From contig SLQH01000339.1 in NCBI GenBank assembly GCA_007131555.1, positions 1 through 10,144 of the forward strand: a DNA stretch of 10,144 bases, given 5' to 3'. The notes under the pieces are model-generated. The model made no database searches, was not told the origin of the DNA, and saw nothing but the letters and a program-made list of their open reading frames with translations. Position numbers and translations under genes: made by a program. Origin of the DNA: Planctomycetota bacterium (GTDB taxonomy: Bacteria; Planctomycetota; UBA11346). This document shows positions 1 to 7,166 of the stretch, in pieces. Within the stretch, counting starts at the first letter, position 1; each line of letters begins with the position of its first letter.

Positions 1-11
1 CAATCCTGCTC

Positions 12-1421
12 ATGCGGTGCTGTGTCCTCTGTCTGCTGCTGCTCCTGTCGGGGCCGGTATCGGCCACTGAGCTGGCGACCGGGTTGCGGCCGGTCATCAG
101 CTCGGCCCCAGAGGGTGCCGCCCTGGCGGTGGCGGTGGCCCGGGCTGACGGTGGCCCTCTGCTGTTCGGCCATCGGGCCACCGAGCCCTTGAGCATGGCC
201 TCGGTGACCAAGATCTTCGTCGCCGCCGCCGCCCTGGAGGCCCTGGGGCCGGACTTCACCTTCCGCACCCGTCTGGTCGGGCTCGGTCCGGCCAACGATG
301 GCGTGCTGCCCGGCCTGGGGGTCATCGGTGGCGGCGATCCCTGCCTGGATGGGCATTTCACCGATCGTCAACCGGATCGGATTTTTGAAGACTGGGCGGC
401 GGCGATCCTGGCCCAGGGTATCACCGCGATCGACGGCGATCTGGTCATCGACGCCAGCCTGTTCAGCGGCCCGATCCGTCCCACCACTTATCCTCCCGGA
501 CAGGGCGGCAGCAATCTGCAGCGCTGGTTCTCAGCCCCGGCCAGCGCCTTCGCCTGGAATGACAACTGCATCGAGATCCGGGTGGTGCCGGCCCAGCCGG
601 GCAGCCCGGCGGTGGTTGAGGTCAGACCCCGCTCACCAAGGATCACCATCGTCAACCGCACCACCTCGGTGGCCAGCGGCGGCAGCCCCAACCTGATCGC
701 CTACCGGCATCAGAACGCCAACACCATCGTCGTCAGCCGCAGTTACAGCGGCGGGCCCACCAGCTGGTTCCCCTTCGCCATCCATGCCGATCCCGACCTG
801 CTGGCCGGCGACCACCTCAAGGCGATCCTGGTCGAGCAGGGCCTGCCGGTATCCGGCACGGTCCGTCTGGGGCCTGTCGACACCGAGGGCGGTCCCCTGC
901 TGGTCGACCACCGCAGCCCCTTGATCCCGGCCCTGAACATCCTCAACCAGCGCAGCCAAAACTTCTACGGCGAGCAGATCCTGCGCCTGATCGGCCATCA
1001 TCACCACCAGGAAGGCAGCATCGATGCCGGTTGTCGGGCAGTCATGCAGACCCTCACCGACATGGGCATTGATACCCAAGGTCTTGCCCTGCTCGACGGC
1101 TCAGGTCTGAGCTACGGCAATCTGGCCTGCGCCGCCACGATCATCGACCTGCTCCAACACATGCACGCCCATGATCACAGCCAGATATTTTTCGAGTCCT
1201 TGCGGGATCGCACCATCAGCGCCAGTGGTCAGAATATCACCGCCAAGGTCAAGACCGGCACCCTGGCCATCGCCAACTGCCTGGCCGGTTATATCGACGG
1301 AACCGACGGCACCCGTTACGCCTTCGCCTTCCTCGCCAATCGCGGCGCGACTGCCAACCAGGCCTGGGCCCGACCCATCATCAACCGGCTGAGTTCGGCC
1401 CTGATGACCGCCACCCGCTGA
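12..1421 (+). CDS. dacB: D-alanyl-D-alanine carboxypeptidase/endopeptidase, PBP4 family (peptidase S13)
   Basis: This periplasmic penicillin-binding protein would trim D-Ala from peptidoglycan stem peptides and may cleave D-Ala-meso-DAP cross-links. All three active-site motifs are visible in the 469-residue product: SVTK at residues 64-67 (nucleophile Ser64, Lys67), SQN at 315-317 and KTG at 414-416. The gap of about 250 residues between the first two motifs is normal for this family, which carries inserted domains there. A GGGDPCL stretch near residue 106 matches the family's GxGDPxL segment. Residues 1-18 form a short Leu-rich signal peptide ending VSA. The ATG at 12 is the first in frame, but only 11 bases lie upstream, so no ribosome binding site can be judged and an earlier start is possible. 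It faces the CAP-domain gene tail to tail across 45 bases with no clear terminator. The HHHH run near residue 337 is not a known family feature. Confidence 0.93.
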   Translation: MRCCVLCLLLLLSGPVSATELATGLRPVISSAPEGAALAVAVARADGGPLLFGHRATEPLSMASVTKIFVAAAALEALGPDFTFRTRLVGLGPANDGVLPGLGVIGGGDPCLDGHFTDRQPDRIFEDWAAAILAQGITAIDGDLVIDASLFSGPIRPTTYPPGQGGSNLQRWFSAPASAFAWNDNCIEIRVVPAQPGSPAVVEVRPRSPRITIVNRTTSVASGGSPNLIAYRHQNANTIVVSRSYSGGPTSWFPFAIHADPDLLAGDHLKAILVEQGLPVSGTVRLGPVDTEGGPLLVDHRSPLIPALNILNQRSQNFYGEQILRLIGHHHHQEGSIDAGCRAVMQTLTDMGIDTQGLALLDGSGLSYGNLACAATIIDLLQHMHAHDHSQIFFESLRDRTISASGQNITAKVKTGTLAIANCLAGYIDGTDGTRYAFAFLANRGATANQAWARPIINRLSSALMTATR

Positions 1422-1466
1422 GCGTTCCCTTGGCTGGTTTGTGCGGCATTGCCATCCAGATCGCCA

Positions 1467-2612
1467 TCAGAAGAACGACACCACATAGCTGATCTCGGTT
1501 TCCAGATCATCTCGCTTGGGACGCAGACCGCTGACCACCACCATATAGGTGGCTCCGCGATTGATCCGTATCTGGGCCGGACGGGCAATGATTGCATTGT
1601 TGATGCCAAAACCGCCATGATCGATGTTACGGTAATTGATCTCCAGCGCTTCTGGACCACGTGTCAGTCCAGGGCCGACCGGATAGATGTCAAGGCGGGC
1701 AGGCTCGGTGGGACGGTGGTAGAGATCCGGATTGAGGCTGATGTGCCAAGCATAATGGGTACCAAACAGATCAATGGGCATGTATCCGGGGCCGGGAAAG
1801 GCCACAAAGGTATAGTCCGGCACCTCACGACGCTCACGATCAAAGGCGTAGTGGGCACAATAACGCCCACTGATGCCGATGCCGGTATTGAGCTGGGAAG
1901 GATTGATGACCCATCGGCGATGACCCAGTCGCGAGATATTACTGGAGTCCGAATCGTCCATGAAGGCATCAATGGCGGCCGCGCCGACTCGCCCCATGGA
2001 CAGATTGCTTTCCTTGGCCCCCTTGTATCCCAAGGCGAAACGTTCGTCATCCCAACCATCAGGACGTGACGGGCCATGACTGAGCCGCCCATTTGCTTCG
2101 TTGATCTCAGCCGCTTCCTGGGTCAGGGTCAGGTAGTCGTCTCGTAGGCCGATGTCCTCATAGGCCACGCCCACCAGAAAACGGTACAGACGGATGCGGG
2201 CCAGAGCCTGGGACAGCTGTTGGGCGTTGGGAGCCCGAGGATGGCTGGGCCGATCCATCTCAGCAACATATGATCGCGCCTGCTGGTCCAGCGTCTGGCG
2301 CATGGCATTGATCTGACGAATTGAGGCCGGGAAGATCAGACGGCCTTCAAACCATGTCTCCTCAGCGACCAGTCCTCCTTGTTCATTGAAGACGGCACGA
2401 ACGCCATGCAACTGCCCCAAACGGTACTCGCCGCTCTCCTGACGCTGCCGACCACAGGGGAAAAACACGGTATAGGCACCATGCCGTTCACCATCACGAT
2501 TCAGGCGATAGACCGCCCGACGCGCACCATCCGGCCATTGCTCCTGCTCGGTACTGGCCGCTGACAACAGGACTGGGCCACAGAACAGCACGATGATCAA
2601 GGCACGCAACAT
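1467..2612 (-). CDS. Secreted MORN-like plus CAP (SCP/PR-1-like) domain protein
   Basis: The 381-residue product has a signal peptide (MLRALIIVLFCGPVLLSAAS). Residues ~41-92 contain two or three GxxHGxxxxF...G-type strands (GERHGAYTVF, GQLHGVRAVF, WFEGRL) resembling MORN or YwqK-type repeats. A CAP-like domain spans about 135-290, with the expected polar residues in order: His179 (LSHG), Glu201 (ESN) and His231 (GHRRWVINP), then a TGIGIS strand. A beta-rich tail of ~90 residues follows. Bacterial CAP proteins are exported and mostly of unknown biochemical role, so I assign no reaction. Start choice: an ATG six codons upstream (2630) also lies in frame, but a purine-rich GGGGGAGG sits directly before the ATG at 2612, making that the likely start. 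It lies 207 bases downstream of ridA on the same strand and probably has its own promoter. Confidence 0.8.
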   Translation of the reverse strand: MLRALIIVLFCGPVLLSAASTEQEQWPDGARRAVYRLNRDGERHGAYTVFFPCGRQRQESGEYRLGQLHGVRAVFNEQGGLVAEETWFEGRLIFPASIRQINAMRQTLDQQARSYVAEMDRPSHPRAPNAQQLSQALARIRLYRFLVGVAYEDIGLRDDYLTLTQEAAEINEANGRLSHGPSRPDGWDDERFALGYKGAKESNLSMGRVGAAAIDAFMDDSDSSNISRLGHRRWVINPSQLNTGIGISGRYCAHYAFDRERREVPDYTFVAFPGPGYMPIDLFGTHYAWHISLNPDLYHRPTEPARLDIYPVGPGLTRGPEALEINYRNIDHGGFGINNAIIARPAQIRINRGATYMVVVSGLRPKRDDLETEISYVVSFF

Positions 2613-2640
2613 GACCGCCTCCCCCTTCATGAGACGCCGT

Positions 2641-2668
2641 ATTGTGAACCATCATCATCGCACGACAA
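2641..2668 (-). promoter_or_regulatory. Possible sigma-70-type promoter for the CAP-domain gene
   Basis: Reading the minus strand, TTGTCG (2668-2663) and CACAAT (2646-2641) are separated by 16 bases. Each matches four of six consensus positions. A transcript starting near 2634 would give a leader of about 20 bases that just includes the GGGGGAGG ribosome binding site before the start at 2612. The match is modest and could be chance. Confidence 0.3.
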
Positions 2669-2819
2669 TCAGGAAATCGCAATCACAGGGAGGAATAGTC
2701 CTGTCGTTATTCAGGAACACAGCACGCCGTGACCATCCCCGATAGGGGCTGTCAGTAAGAGACGCCTCCCTGCCATCCTACCATCTCTGTTGACCGGCCC
2801 CAGATGGTGCCAGCGGGAT

Positions 2820-3197
2820 TCAGATCTCCACCACCGCATCAATCTCCACCACCGCGCCACGGGGCAGGGCGGCCACCTGGACGCAGGCGCGGGCCGGGAA
2901 GGGCTCCTCGAACCAGGTCGCGTAGACCTCGTTGACGGCGGCGAACTGCTCCAGGTCGGTCAGGTAGACGGTACAGCGCAGGGCCCGATTGAGGGCCGTG
3001 CCGGCCTCGCGGCAGACGGCATCGAGGTTGCGCAGGGCCTGTTCGGCCTCGGCGGGCGCGCCGCCGTCGGCCAGCTGTCCGGTGGCCGGGTCCAGGCCCA
3101 GCTGGCCAGAACACCACAGCAGACCGGCGTGGCTGACGGCCTGGCTGTAGGGGCCGATGGCGGTGGGGGCATCAGGGCTGTTGACGGTGCTACGCAT
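2820..3197 (-). CDS. ridA: RidA family enamine/imine deaminase
   Basis: RidA (YjgF/YER057c/UK114) hydrolyses reactive enamine and imine intermediates, such as 2-aminoacrylate released by PLP enzymes, in the cytoplasm; it normally works as a trimer. The 125-residue product has the usual length and hallmarks: IGPYSQAV (Tyr17), SGQLGLDPATG (30-40), the helix AEQALRNLDAVCREAG and the C-terminal FPARACVQVAALPRGAVVEI, in which Arg103 corresponds to the catalytic carboxylate-binding Arg105 of E. coli RidA and Glu118 to its conserved Glu120. The open frame continues 37 codons upstream (to 3308), but those residues are unlike the family, and AAGGAG lies five bases before the ATG at 3197, so I start there. 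It diverges from map; the 128-base gap must hold both promoters. I see no convincing -10/-35 pair on the minus strand. Confidence 0.95.
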   Translation of the reverse strand: MRSTVNSPDAPTAIGPYSQAVSHAGLLWCSGQLGLDPATGQLADGGAPAEAEQALRNLDAVCREAGTALNRALRCTVYLTDLEQFAAVNEVYATWFEEPFPARACVQVAALPRGAVVEIDAVVEI

Positions 3198-3241
3198 GGG
3201 CTCTCCTTGAGGCTGGCCTGTGACCGGGCTGATCATGGTTC

Positions 3242-3269
3242 TTGGGCGACGCTGTAAACCCGCTATCAT
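3242..3269 (+). promoter_or_regulatory. Probable promoter for map-thiL
   Basis: TTGGGC (3242-3247) and TATCAT (3264-3269) are 16 bases apart. The -10 matches five of six consensus positions; the -35 is weak. Transcription would begin near 3276, giving a leader of about 50 bases before the GTG at 3326. A TATCAT hexamer also sits at a similar place upstream of the kinase gene. Confidence 0.4.
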
Positions 3270-3325
3270 CATTTTTCGCCCATCCTGGTCTTCCTGACCC
3301 TGGTCCATCGTGAAGGGGACTGACG

Positions 3326-4306
3326 GTGAAACGCTGCAAGCCCAATGAGCCGTGCTGGTGCGGCAGTGGGCGCAAGTACAAGAAGTGCCATCTGGCCCAC
3401 GATGTCATGGCCTCCCTGCGGGGCGACGAGGTGCCGGTCAGCCAGGGTCTGCGGCCGGGGCAGATATCACCCCGCCGGCCGGTACCGGCCACCATCCCGG
3501 CCCCCAGCTACGCCCTTGACGGGCGGCCGCCGCGCAAGCAGCTCGGCACCCTCTACAAGCCCCCGGAGCAGATCGCGGCGATGCGGGCCGCCTGTGCCAT
3601 CGCCCGCCGCATCCTCGACGAGGTCTGCGCGGCGGTGGCCGTGGGGGTGACCACCGACAGCCTGGACGCCCTGGCCCATGCCCGCTGCCTGGAGCTGGGC
3701 GTCTATCCCTCGCCGCTGAACTATTCCGGCTTTCCCAAGAGCATCTGCACCTCGATCAATGAGGTCATCTGCCACGGCATCCCCGATGACCGCCCCCTGG
3801 CCGACGGCGACATCGTCAACGTCGATGTCACGGTGTTCCATCAGGGCATGCATGGCGATTGTTCGCGCACCGTGGCGGTCGGCACCATCGACCAGGCCAG
3901 CCAGCAGCTCATCGCGGTGACCGAACAGGCCCTGGCCGCCGGCATCCAGGCGGTCGTCCCTGGCGCCCCGGTGTCGGCCATCGGCGCCGCCATCGAGCAG
4001 GTGGTCCGGCCCTACGGCTACGGTGTGGTCCGCGACTTCGTCGGGCATGGCATCGGCGAGGTCTTCCACATGGACCCCCAGGTGCCGCACTACCACGACC
4101 GGCGGGCGAGCTTCATCCTGCGACCGGGCATGACCTTCACCATCGAGCCGATGATCAACCAGGGCGACCATCGGCACCGCCTGTGGTCGGACAATTGGAC
4201 CGCCGTCACCGTTGATGGCCGCCGCAGCGCCCAGTGCGAACATACCGTCCTGGTCACCGACAACGGCGTTGAGGTGCTGACCGCAGCCCCGGATGCGGGT
4301 CCATGA
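3326..4306 (+). CDS. map: Methionine aminopeptidase, type I, with N-terminal SEC-C zinc motif
   Basis: It removes the initiator methionine from nascent proteins as a di-metal hydrolase. Residues 1-22 are a SEC-C zinc motif (Cys10, Cys12, Cys21, His22 in CWCGSGRKYKKCH). A Pro-rich linker (residues ~45-70, GQISPRRPVPATIPAP) resembles the PxxP linker of MetAP1c enzymes such as mycobacterial MapB, and may help docking at the ribosome exit. The catalytic domain follows from ~80. The predicted metal ligands are all present: Asp167 (NVDVT), Asp178 (HGDCSRT), His241 (GHGIG), Glu274 (TIEPM) and Glu305 (CEHTVLVT), with substrate-side His150 (CHGIP). The start codon is GTG; AAGGGG lies about nine bases upstream, and the SEC-C motif begins right after it, supporting this start. 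Its stop overlaps the thiL start (ATGA), suggesting one transcript and coupled translation. Confidence 0.95.
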   Translation: MKRCKPNEPCWCGSGRKYKKCHLAHDVMASLRGDEVPVSQGLRPGQISPRRPVPATIPAPSYALDGRPPRKQLGTLYKPPEQIAAMRAACAIARRILDEVCAAVAVGVTTDSLDALAHARCLELGVYPSPLNYSGFPKSICTSINEVICHGIPDDRPLADGDIVNVDVTVFHQGMHGDCSRTVAVGTIDQASQQLIAVTEQALAAGIQAVVPGAPVSAIGAAIEQVVRPYGYGVVRDFVGHGIGEVFHMDPQVPHYHDRRASFILRPGMTFTIEPMINQGDHRHRLWSDNWTAVTVDGRRSAQCEHTVLVTDNGVEVLTAAPDAGP

Positions 4307-5184
4307 GCGCCGAAGACCAGTTCATCGCCCAGCTCATCGCCACCCCGCCGCCGATCTCGGCCCCCTGCCCCATCGGTGACGACTGCTGCTGGTGGCAGCC
4401 CCAGGGCCTGACCTGCCTGAGCGTCGACAGCATCGTCGAGGACCGCCACTTCACCCGCGCCGACAGCCCTGAGGCCATCGGCGCCAAGGCGGCCGGAGCC
4501 GCCCTGTCAGACCTCGCCGCCATGGGCGCCCGCCCGGTCGGGGCGGTAGTAGCCCTGCACATCGCCCCTGGCTGGGATGCCCCGGCCCTGGTGGCAGCCT
4601 GCCGTCGTCATCTGGCCGCCTACGGCTGTCCGCTGCTGGGCGGCGATACCACGGCCGCCAGCGCCCTGGCTCTGAGCGTCACGGTCTGGGGCGAGGCCAG
4701 CGCCGGCCGCCTGGTGCATCGTCATGGTGGCCAGGCCGGGGATGTCCTGGCCGTCACCGGCCCCCTGGGGGGGGCTCCGGCCTCCGGTCGCCATCTGCGG
4801 CCGCGCCCCTTGCTGGAGGAAGGCTGCTGGTGCGCCGCCCAGCCGGCGGTCCACGCCATGATGGATCTGTCCGACGGCCTGGCCAGCGACGCCCCCCGGC
4901 TGGCCGTCGCCAGCGGTCTGGGCTGTGAACTGGAGGCCGCCGCCATCCCCCTGCATCCCGACATCGCCGACGACCCCGAGGCCCTGCGCCGGGCCTGCTG
5001 CGACGGCGAGGACTTCGCCCTGCTGCTGGCCATCGACCCCGCCGCCTGGCCAGAACTGTACCGCGCCTGGCCCTTCGCCCCCCTGCACGCGGTCGGCCGC
5101 CTGATCACCGAGCCCGGCGCCTGGTGGTGCGTCGACGGCAGTCGACAGGCGTTGCCCTGGCGGGGGTACGAACACCGCTGGTGA
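4303..5184 (+). CDS. thiL: Thiamine-monophosphate kinase
   Basis: ThiL uses ATP to phosphorylate thiamine monophosphate to thiamine diphosphate, the last step of cofactor synthesis. The 293-residue product shows the AIR-synthase/ThiL-fold motifs in order: IGDD (24-27), VDSIVEDRHF (41-50), LSDLAAMGA (69-76), LLGGDTT (111-117), MDLSDGLASD (187-196) and CDGEDF (233-238). These Asp residues bind Mg-ATP and substrate in characterised ThiL proteins. It ends with the family's G(Y/W)xH tail (GYEH). At 293 residues it is somewhat shorter than the E. coli enzyme, with compact loops rather than a missing motif. The ATG at 4303 overlaps the map stop by four bases, so it probably depends on translational coupling; no separate ribosome binding site is obvious. 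No other thi gene lies in the window. Confidence 0.95.
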   Translation: MSAEDQFIAQLIATPPPISAPCPIGDDCCWWQPQGLTCLSVDSIVEDRHFTRADSPEAIGAKAAGAALSDLAAMGARPVGAVVALHIAPGWDAPALVAACRRHLAAYGCPLLGGDTTAASALALSVTVWGEASAGRLVHRHGGQAGDVLAVTGPLGGAPASGRHLRPRPLLEEGCWCAAQPAVHAMMDLSDGLASDAPRLAVASGLGCELEAAAIPLHPDIADDPEALRRACCDGEDFALLLAIDPAAWPELYRAWPFAPLHAVGRLITEPGAWWCVDGSRQALPWRGYEHRW

Positions 5185-5190
5185 TGACAA

Positions 5191-5202
5191 GCCCATCAGG
5201 GC
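5191..5202. terminator. Small hairpin between convergent thiL and kinase genes
   Basis: GCCC-ATCA-GGGC lies in the 20-base gap between two convergent stop codons. The stem is only four pairs and there is no T tract on either strand, so any terminator role is weak inference. Confidence 0.15.
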
Positions 5203-5204
5203 AG

Positions 5205-6644
5205 CTACTCAACGGCCAGATCAGCATCGACCAGGCGACCGAGTTCTTCGGCCCGTTGGCGCAGGCCGGCGAAACGATCATGATCAGGAATGTCGCCGCA
5301 CAGGGCCAGGAAGGCGGCCGCCTGGACCGCATCGCCCAGGGCCAGGGCGGCGGCGGCGTCCTGGAGATCGTGGAGGATCAAGCGGTAGCGCTGACGGATC
5401 AGGTCCTCCAGGGCGGCCTCCTGGGCCGTGAGGTCGGCCTGCGGCAGGGCGGCGCGCAACTGGTCCAGGGCCGCAGCGGCGGCATCAATGGCCCCGCTGG
5501 CCAGGGCGCTGGTCAGCGCCTGATGCTGGTCCTCGGTACTGGGCGGAGGCTCCGATCCGGGACCAGCCGGGCGCCACAGCCCGGCCACGGCCATGATCAG
5601 CAGGATGAGGCCCGCGATGGCCAAGCCCGGCCACCACCGTCGCCACCGCCAACCCGGACCAGACACGGCAGGGTCGTCATCAATGGCCGTCGCCGCCCCG
5701 GCCACCGAGCCCGGTACTGCCATCGCCACCGGACCCGCCGCACCGATGGCCGCCGCCGCCGGGATCCGCTCGATCAGGCCGGCCATGGCCTGGGCCATGG
5801 TCCGGGCATCGGCGAAGCGTTGGGCCGGAGCCTTGGCCAGGGCTTGGGCGAAGAAGGGATCGCAGATCGGGGCCAAGTCCGGCCGCAGGGCCGCCAGCGA
5901 TGGGACCGGGTCATGAAGATGGCGATGGAGGACGGCCAGGGAATCAGCCGCCGAAAAGGGCACCTGGCCGCAGAGGTTGTGGTATAGGGCACAAGCCAAG
6001 GCATAGAGGTCGGCCGCCGGTCCCGGCTCCTCGCCCCGACACAACTCAGGAGCCATGTAGGCCGGACTGCCGATGATGGTCCCGGCGGTGGTTACCACCA
6101 GGCTGTCGGGGGCCTTGGCCAGACCAAAGTCGACCAGCTTGGCCTGGCCCCGGCGGGTCACCATGATGTTATCGGGCTTGAGGTCACGATGGACGATGCC
6201 CAGGGCATGGGCCGCCGCCAGGCCCTCGGCCGCCTGACGATACAGGCCCAGCAGCTGCCGGACCCGCAGAGGGCGTTGCTGACAGAGGCGGTTCAGGCTG
6301 GAGCCATCGACCAGTTCCAGGACCAGGACCAGCAGCTCACGACCATCCGGGCCCTGCACCGGACCGAAGTCGAAGCAGGCGACGACATGGGGATGATGCA
6401 GTTGGGCCAGGGTCCGAGCCTCGCGATTGAAGCGTTCGACATAGTCGGGATCAGCCAGCAGATGTGGGGCGCTGACCTTGATCGCCACCGGACGGTCGAG
6501 GCGCACCTGGCGGCCCCGGTACACGGTCCCCATAGCCCCGCGCCCCAGCACCGCCTCGAAGCACAACTGCTCAGTGGCGAAGCCGAGCAGGGGATCGCCC
6601 CGGCCCTCATCAGACCTCACCGACGATGCCGCCGCGTGCTGCAC
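5205..6644 (-). CDS. Membrane-anchored Hanks-type Ser/Thr protein kinase
   Basis: The 479-residue protein has a complete kinase domain at ~28-290: Gly loop GRGAMG (34-39), VAIK Lys56, helix-C Glu75, HRDLKPDN (152-159, catalytic Asp154), DFG (172-174) and APE (198-200). The HRD Arg suggests control by activation-loop phosphorylation. A low-complexity Ala-rich linker leads to one membrane segment (~339-357), preceded by WRWRRWW, so the kinase should face the cytoplasm. The remaining ~120 residues are Ala-rich and helical and would lie outside the membrane; I recognise no PASTA, WD40 or TPR repeat. Substrate and signal are unknown. The start is GTG, with AAGGAGG four bases upstream. Planctomycetes usually encode many such kinases, so its place beside thiL need not imply a functional link. 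Confidence 0.92.
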   Translation of the reverse strand: MQHAAASSVRSDEGRGDPLLGFATEQLCFEAVLGRGAMGTVYRGRQVRLDRPVAIKVSAPHLLADPDYVERFNREARTLAQLHHPHVVACFDFGPVQGPDGRELLVLVLELVDGSSLNRLCQQRPLRVRQLLGLYRQAAEGLAAAHALGIVHRDLKPDNIMVTRRGQAKLVDFGLAKAPDSLVVTTAGTIIGSPAYMAPELCRGEEPGPAADLYALACALYHNLCGQVPFSAADSLAVLHRHLHDPVPSLAALRPDLAPICDPFFAQALAKAPAQRFADARTMAQAMAGLIERIPAAAAIGAAGPVAMAVPGSVAGAATAIDDDPAVSGPGWRWRRWWPGLAIAGLILLIMAVAGLWRPAGPGSEPPPSTEDQHQALTSALASGAIDAAAAALDQLRAALPQADLTAQEAALEDLIRQRYRLILHDLQDAAAALALGDAVQAAAFLALCGDIPDHDRFAGLRQRAEELGRLVDADLAVE

Positions 6645-6679
6645 TCCGCCTCCTTGCCTGGGTCATGAGGACAATGGCC

Positions 6680-6708
6680 ATGATAGTCGGGCAACCCCAC
6701 GGTGAAAG
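6680..6708 (-). promoter_or_regulatory. Possible promoter for the Ser/Thr kinase gene
   Basis: On the minus strand CTTTCA (6708-6703) is followed after 17 bases by TATCAT (6685-6680). The -10 matches five of six consensus bases; the -35 matches three. The predicted start lies about 30 bases before the GTG at 6644. The same TATCAT hexamer precedes map. Confidence 0.33.
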
Positions 6709-6869
6709 ACCAACGCCGCCGCCAGTCCGCTTGACCATCCGCAATCAGGCCTGAGCATGACAGAGACGCAATGGCGTTCAGCAACCACGATCCCCAATCC
6801 GCCGATCTCCGGCTCAGCATATATCATGATATTGAGCCCCTTCAGGGCTCAATGTTGGTGTTGGTCTTC

Positions 6870-6892
6870 TACCCAGGGCGTTGCCCTGGGCT
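6870..6892 (+). repeat. CCCAGGGC/GCCCTGGG palindrome, left copy
   Basis: An eight-pair perfect stem (6872-6879 with 6883-6890) closes on a GTT loop. The 23 bases 6870-6892 are an exact reverse complement of 7004-7026. Confidence 0.9.
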
Positions 6893-7003
6893 ATCCCATG
6901 ACGCCCCTTCGGGGCTGAAGCACAGTGGTCAAGGTGATGCCCTGGGCAGTCACGGGGCACCGCGTAGGAGTTCGATAATCGCCCCAAGGGGGCGAGATGA
7001 TAG

Positions 7004-7026
7004 AGCCCAGGGCAACGCCCTGGGTA
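7004..7026 (-). repeat. CCCAGGGC/GCCCTGGG palindrome, right copy (inverted)
   Basis: The stem 7006-7013 with 7017-7024 closes on AAC. It is identical over 23 bases to 6870-6892 read on the other strand and forms the matching arm of the larger dyad. Confidence 0.9.
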
Positions 7027-7090
7027 CGAAGGTGGATTTCTCTCTCAGCCCTGAAGGGGCGAAACCATGACATGCGGTAACGAGTCTGTC

Positions 7091-7113
7091 TCAGTTCTTC
7101 TCAGTTCTTCTCA
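7091..7113. repeat. Short tandem repeat, unit TCAGTTCTTC
   Basis: Two exact 10-base units at 7091-7110 are followed by a partial third (TCA). No function can be assigned; it lies between the palindrome cluster and the leader of the Dabb gene. Confidence 0.6.
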
Positions 7114-7166
7114 ATCGCCTTGTACAGAAGCCCCCCAAGAATCGCCGTTGCTAAAACACCATAGAC

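Larger units (their letters stand above)
6821..7070. repeat. REP/BIME-like mosaic palindrome of six hairpins
   Basis: The gene-free stretch 6645-7228 contains this composite. Six small palindromes are seen: 6831-6853 (ATTGAGCCC stem, 9 pairs), 6870-6892, 6903-6915 (GCCCC-TTC-GGGGC), 6979-6995 (TCGCCCC-AAG-GGGGCGA), 7004-7026 and 7048-7060 (GCCC/GGGC). The last three are inverted counterparts of the first three in reverse order. Spacings between hairpin centres are the same in both arms (about 39 and 28 bases), so all three pairs share a dyad near 6948. A TCATG near 6824 and its complement near 7066 extend the symmetry. A half copy, TGCCCTGGGC, lies near the centre (6938-6947). This resembles paired REP elements mobilised by RAYT transposases, but no such gene is in the window. 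Outside it, 6645-6820 and 7071-7166 show no gene. Confidence 0.85.

Noticed and set aside
1449..2069. 206-codon frame on the plus strand opposite the CAP gene
   Set aside because: It is antisense to a protein with signal peptide, strong ribosome binding site and CAP motifs; no family likeness is seen.
2737..2748. CCCC-GATA-GGGG hairpin downstream of ridA as a terminator
   Set aside because: The stem is only four pairs and neither strand has a T tract after it.
3198..3308. 37-codon N-terminal extension of RidA
   Set aside because: The extra residues are unlike the family, and a good AAGGAG stands just before the internal ATG at 3197 that gives the normal RidA length.
3467..4243. 258-codon frame on the minus strand inside map
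   Set aside because: The plus strand encodes a complete MAP with all metal ligands; the minus frame is a GC-rich antisense artefact with no recognisable motif.
5124..5987. 287-codon frame on the plus strand overlapping the kinase gene
   Set aside because: The minus strand encodes the kinase with all catalytic motifs; the plus frame is low-complexity Gly/Arg/Gln and also overlaps thiL.
6831..7060. CRISPR array
   Set aside because: The repeated units are inverted rather than direct, differ in length, and the spacing does not fit repeat-spacer arrays; no cas gene is present.
6771..7070. Open frames through the palindrome cluster (99 codons on +, 60 codons on - at 6891-7073)
   Set aside because: They translate the hairpin repeats themselves, show no family likeness and have no ribosome binding site; such frames are a known by-product of these repeats.
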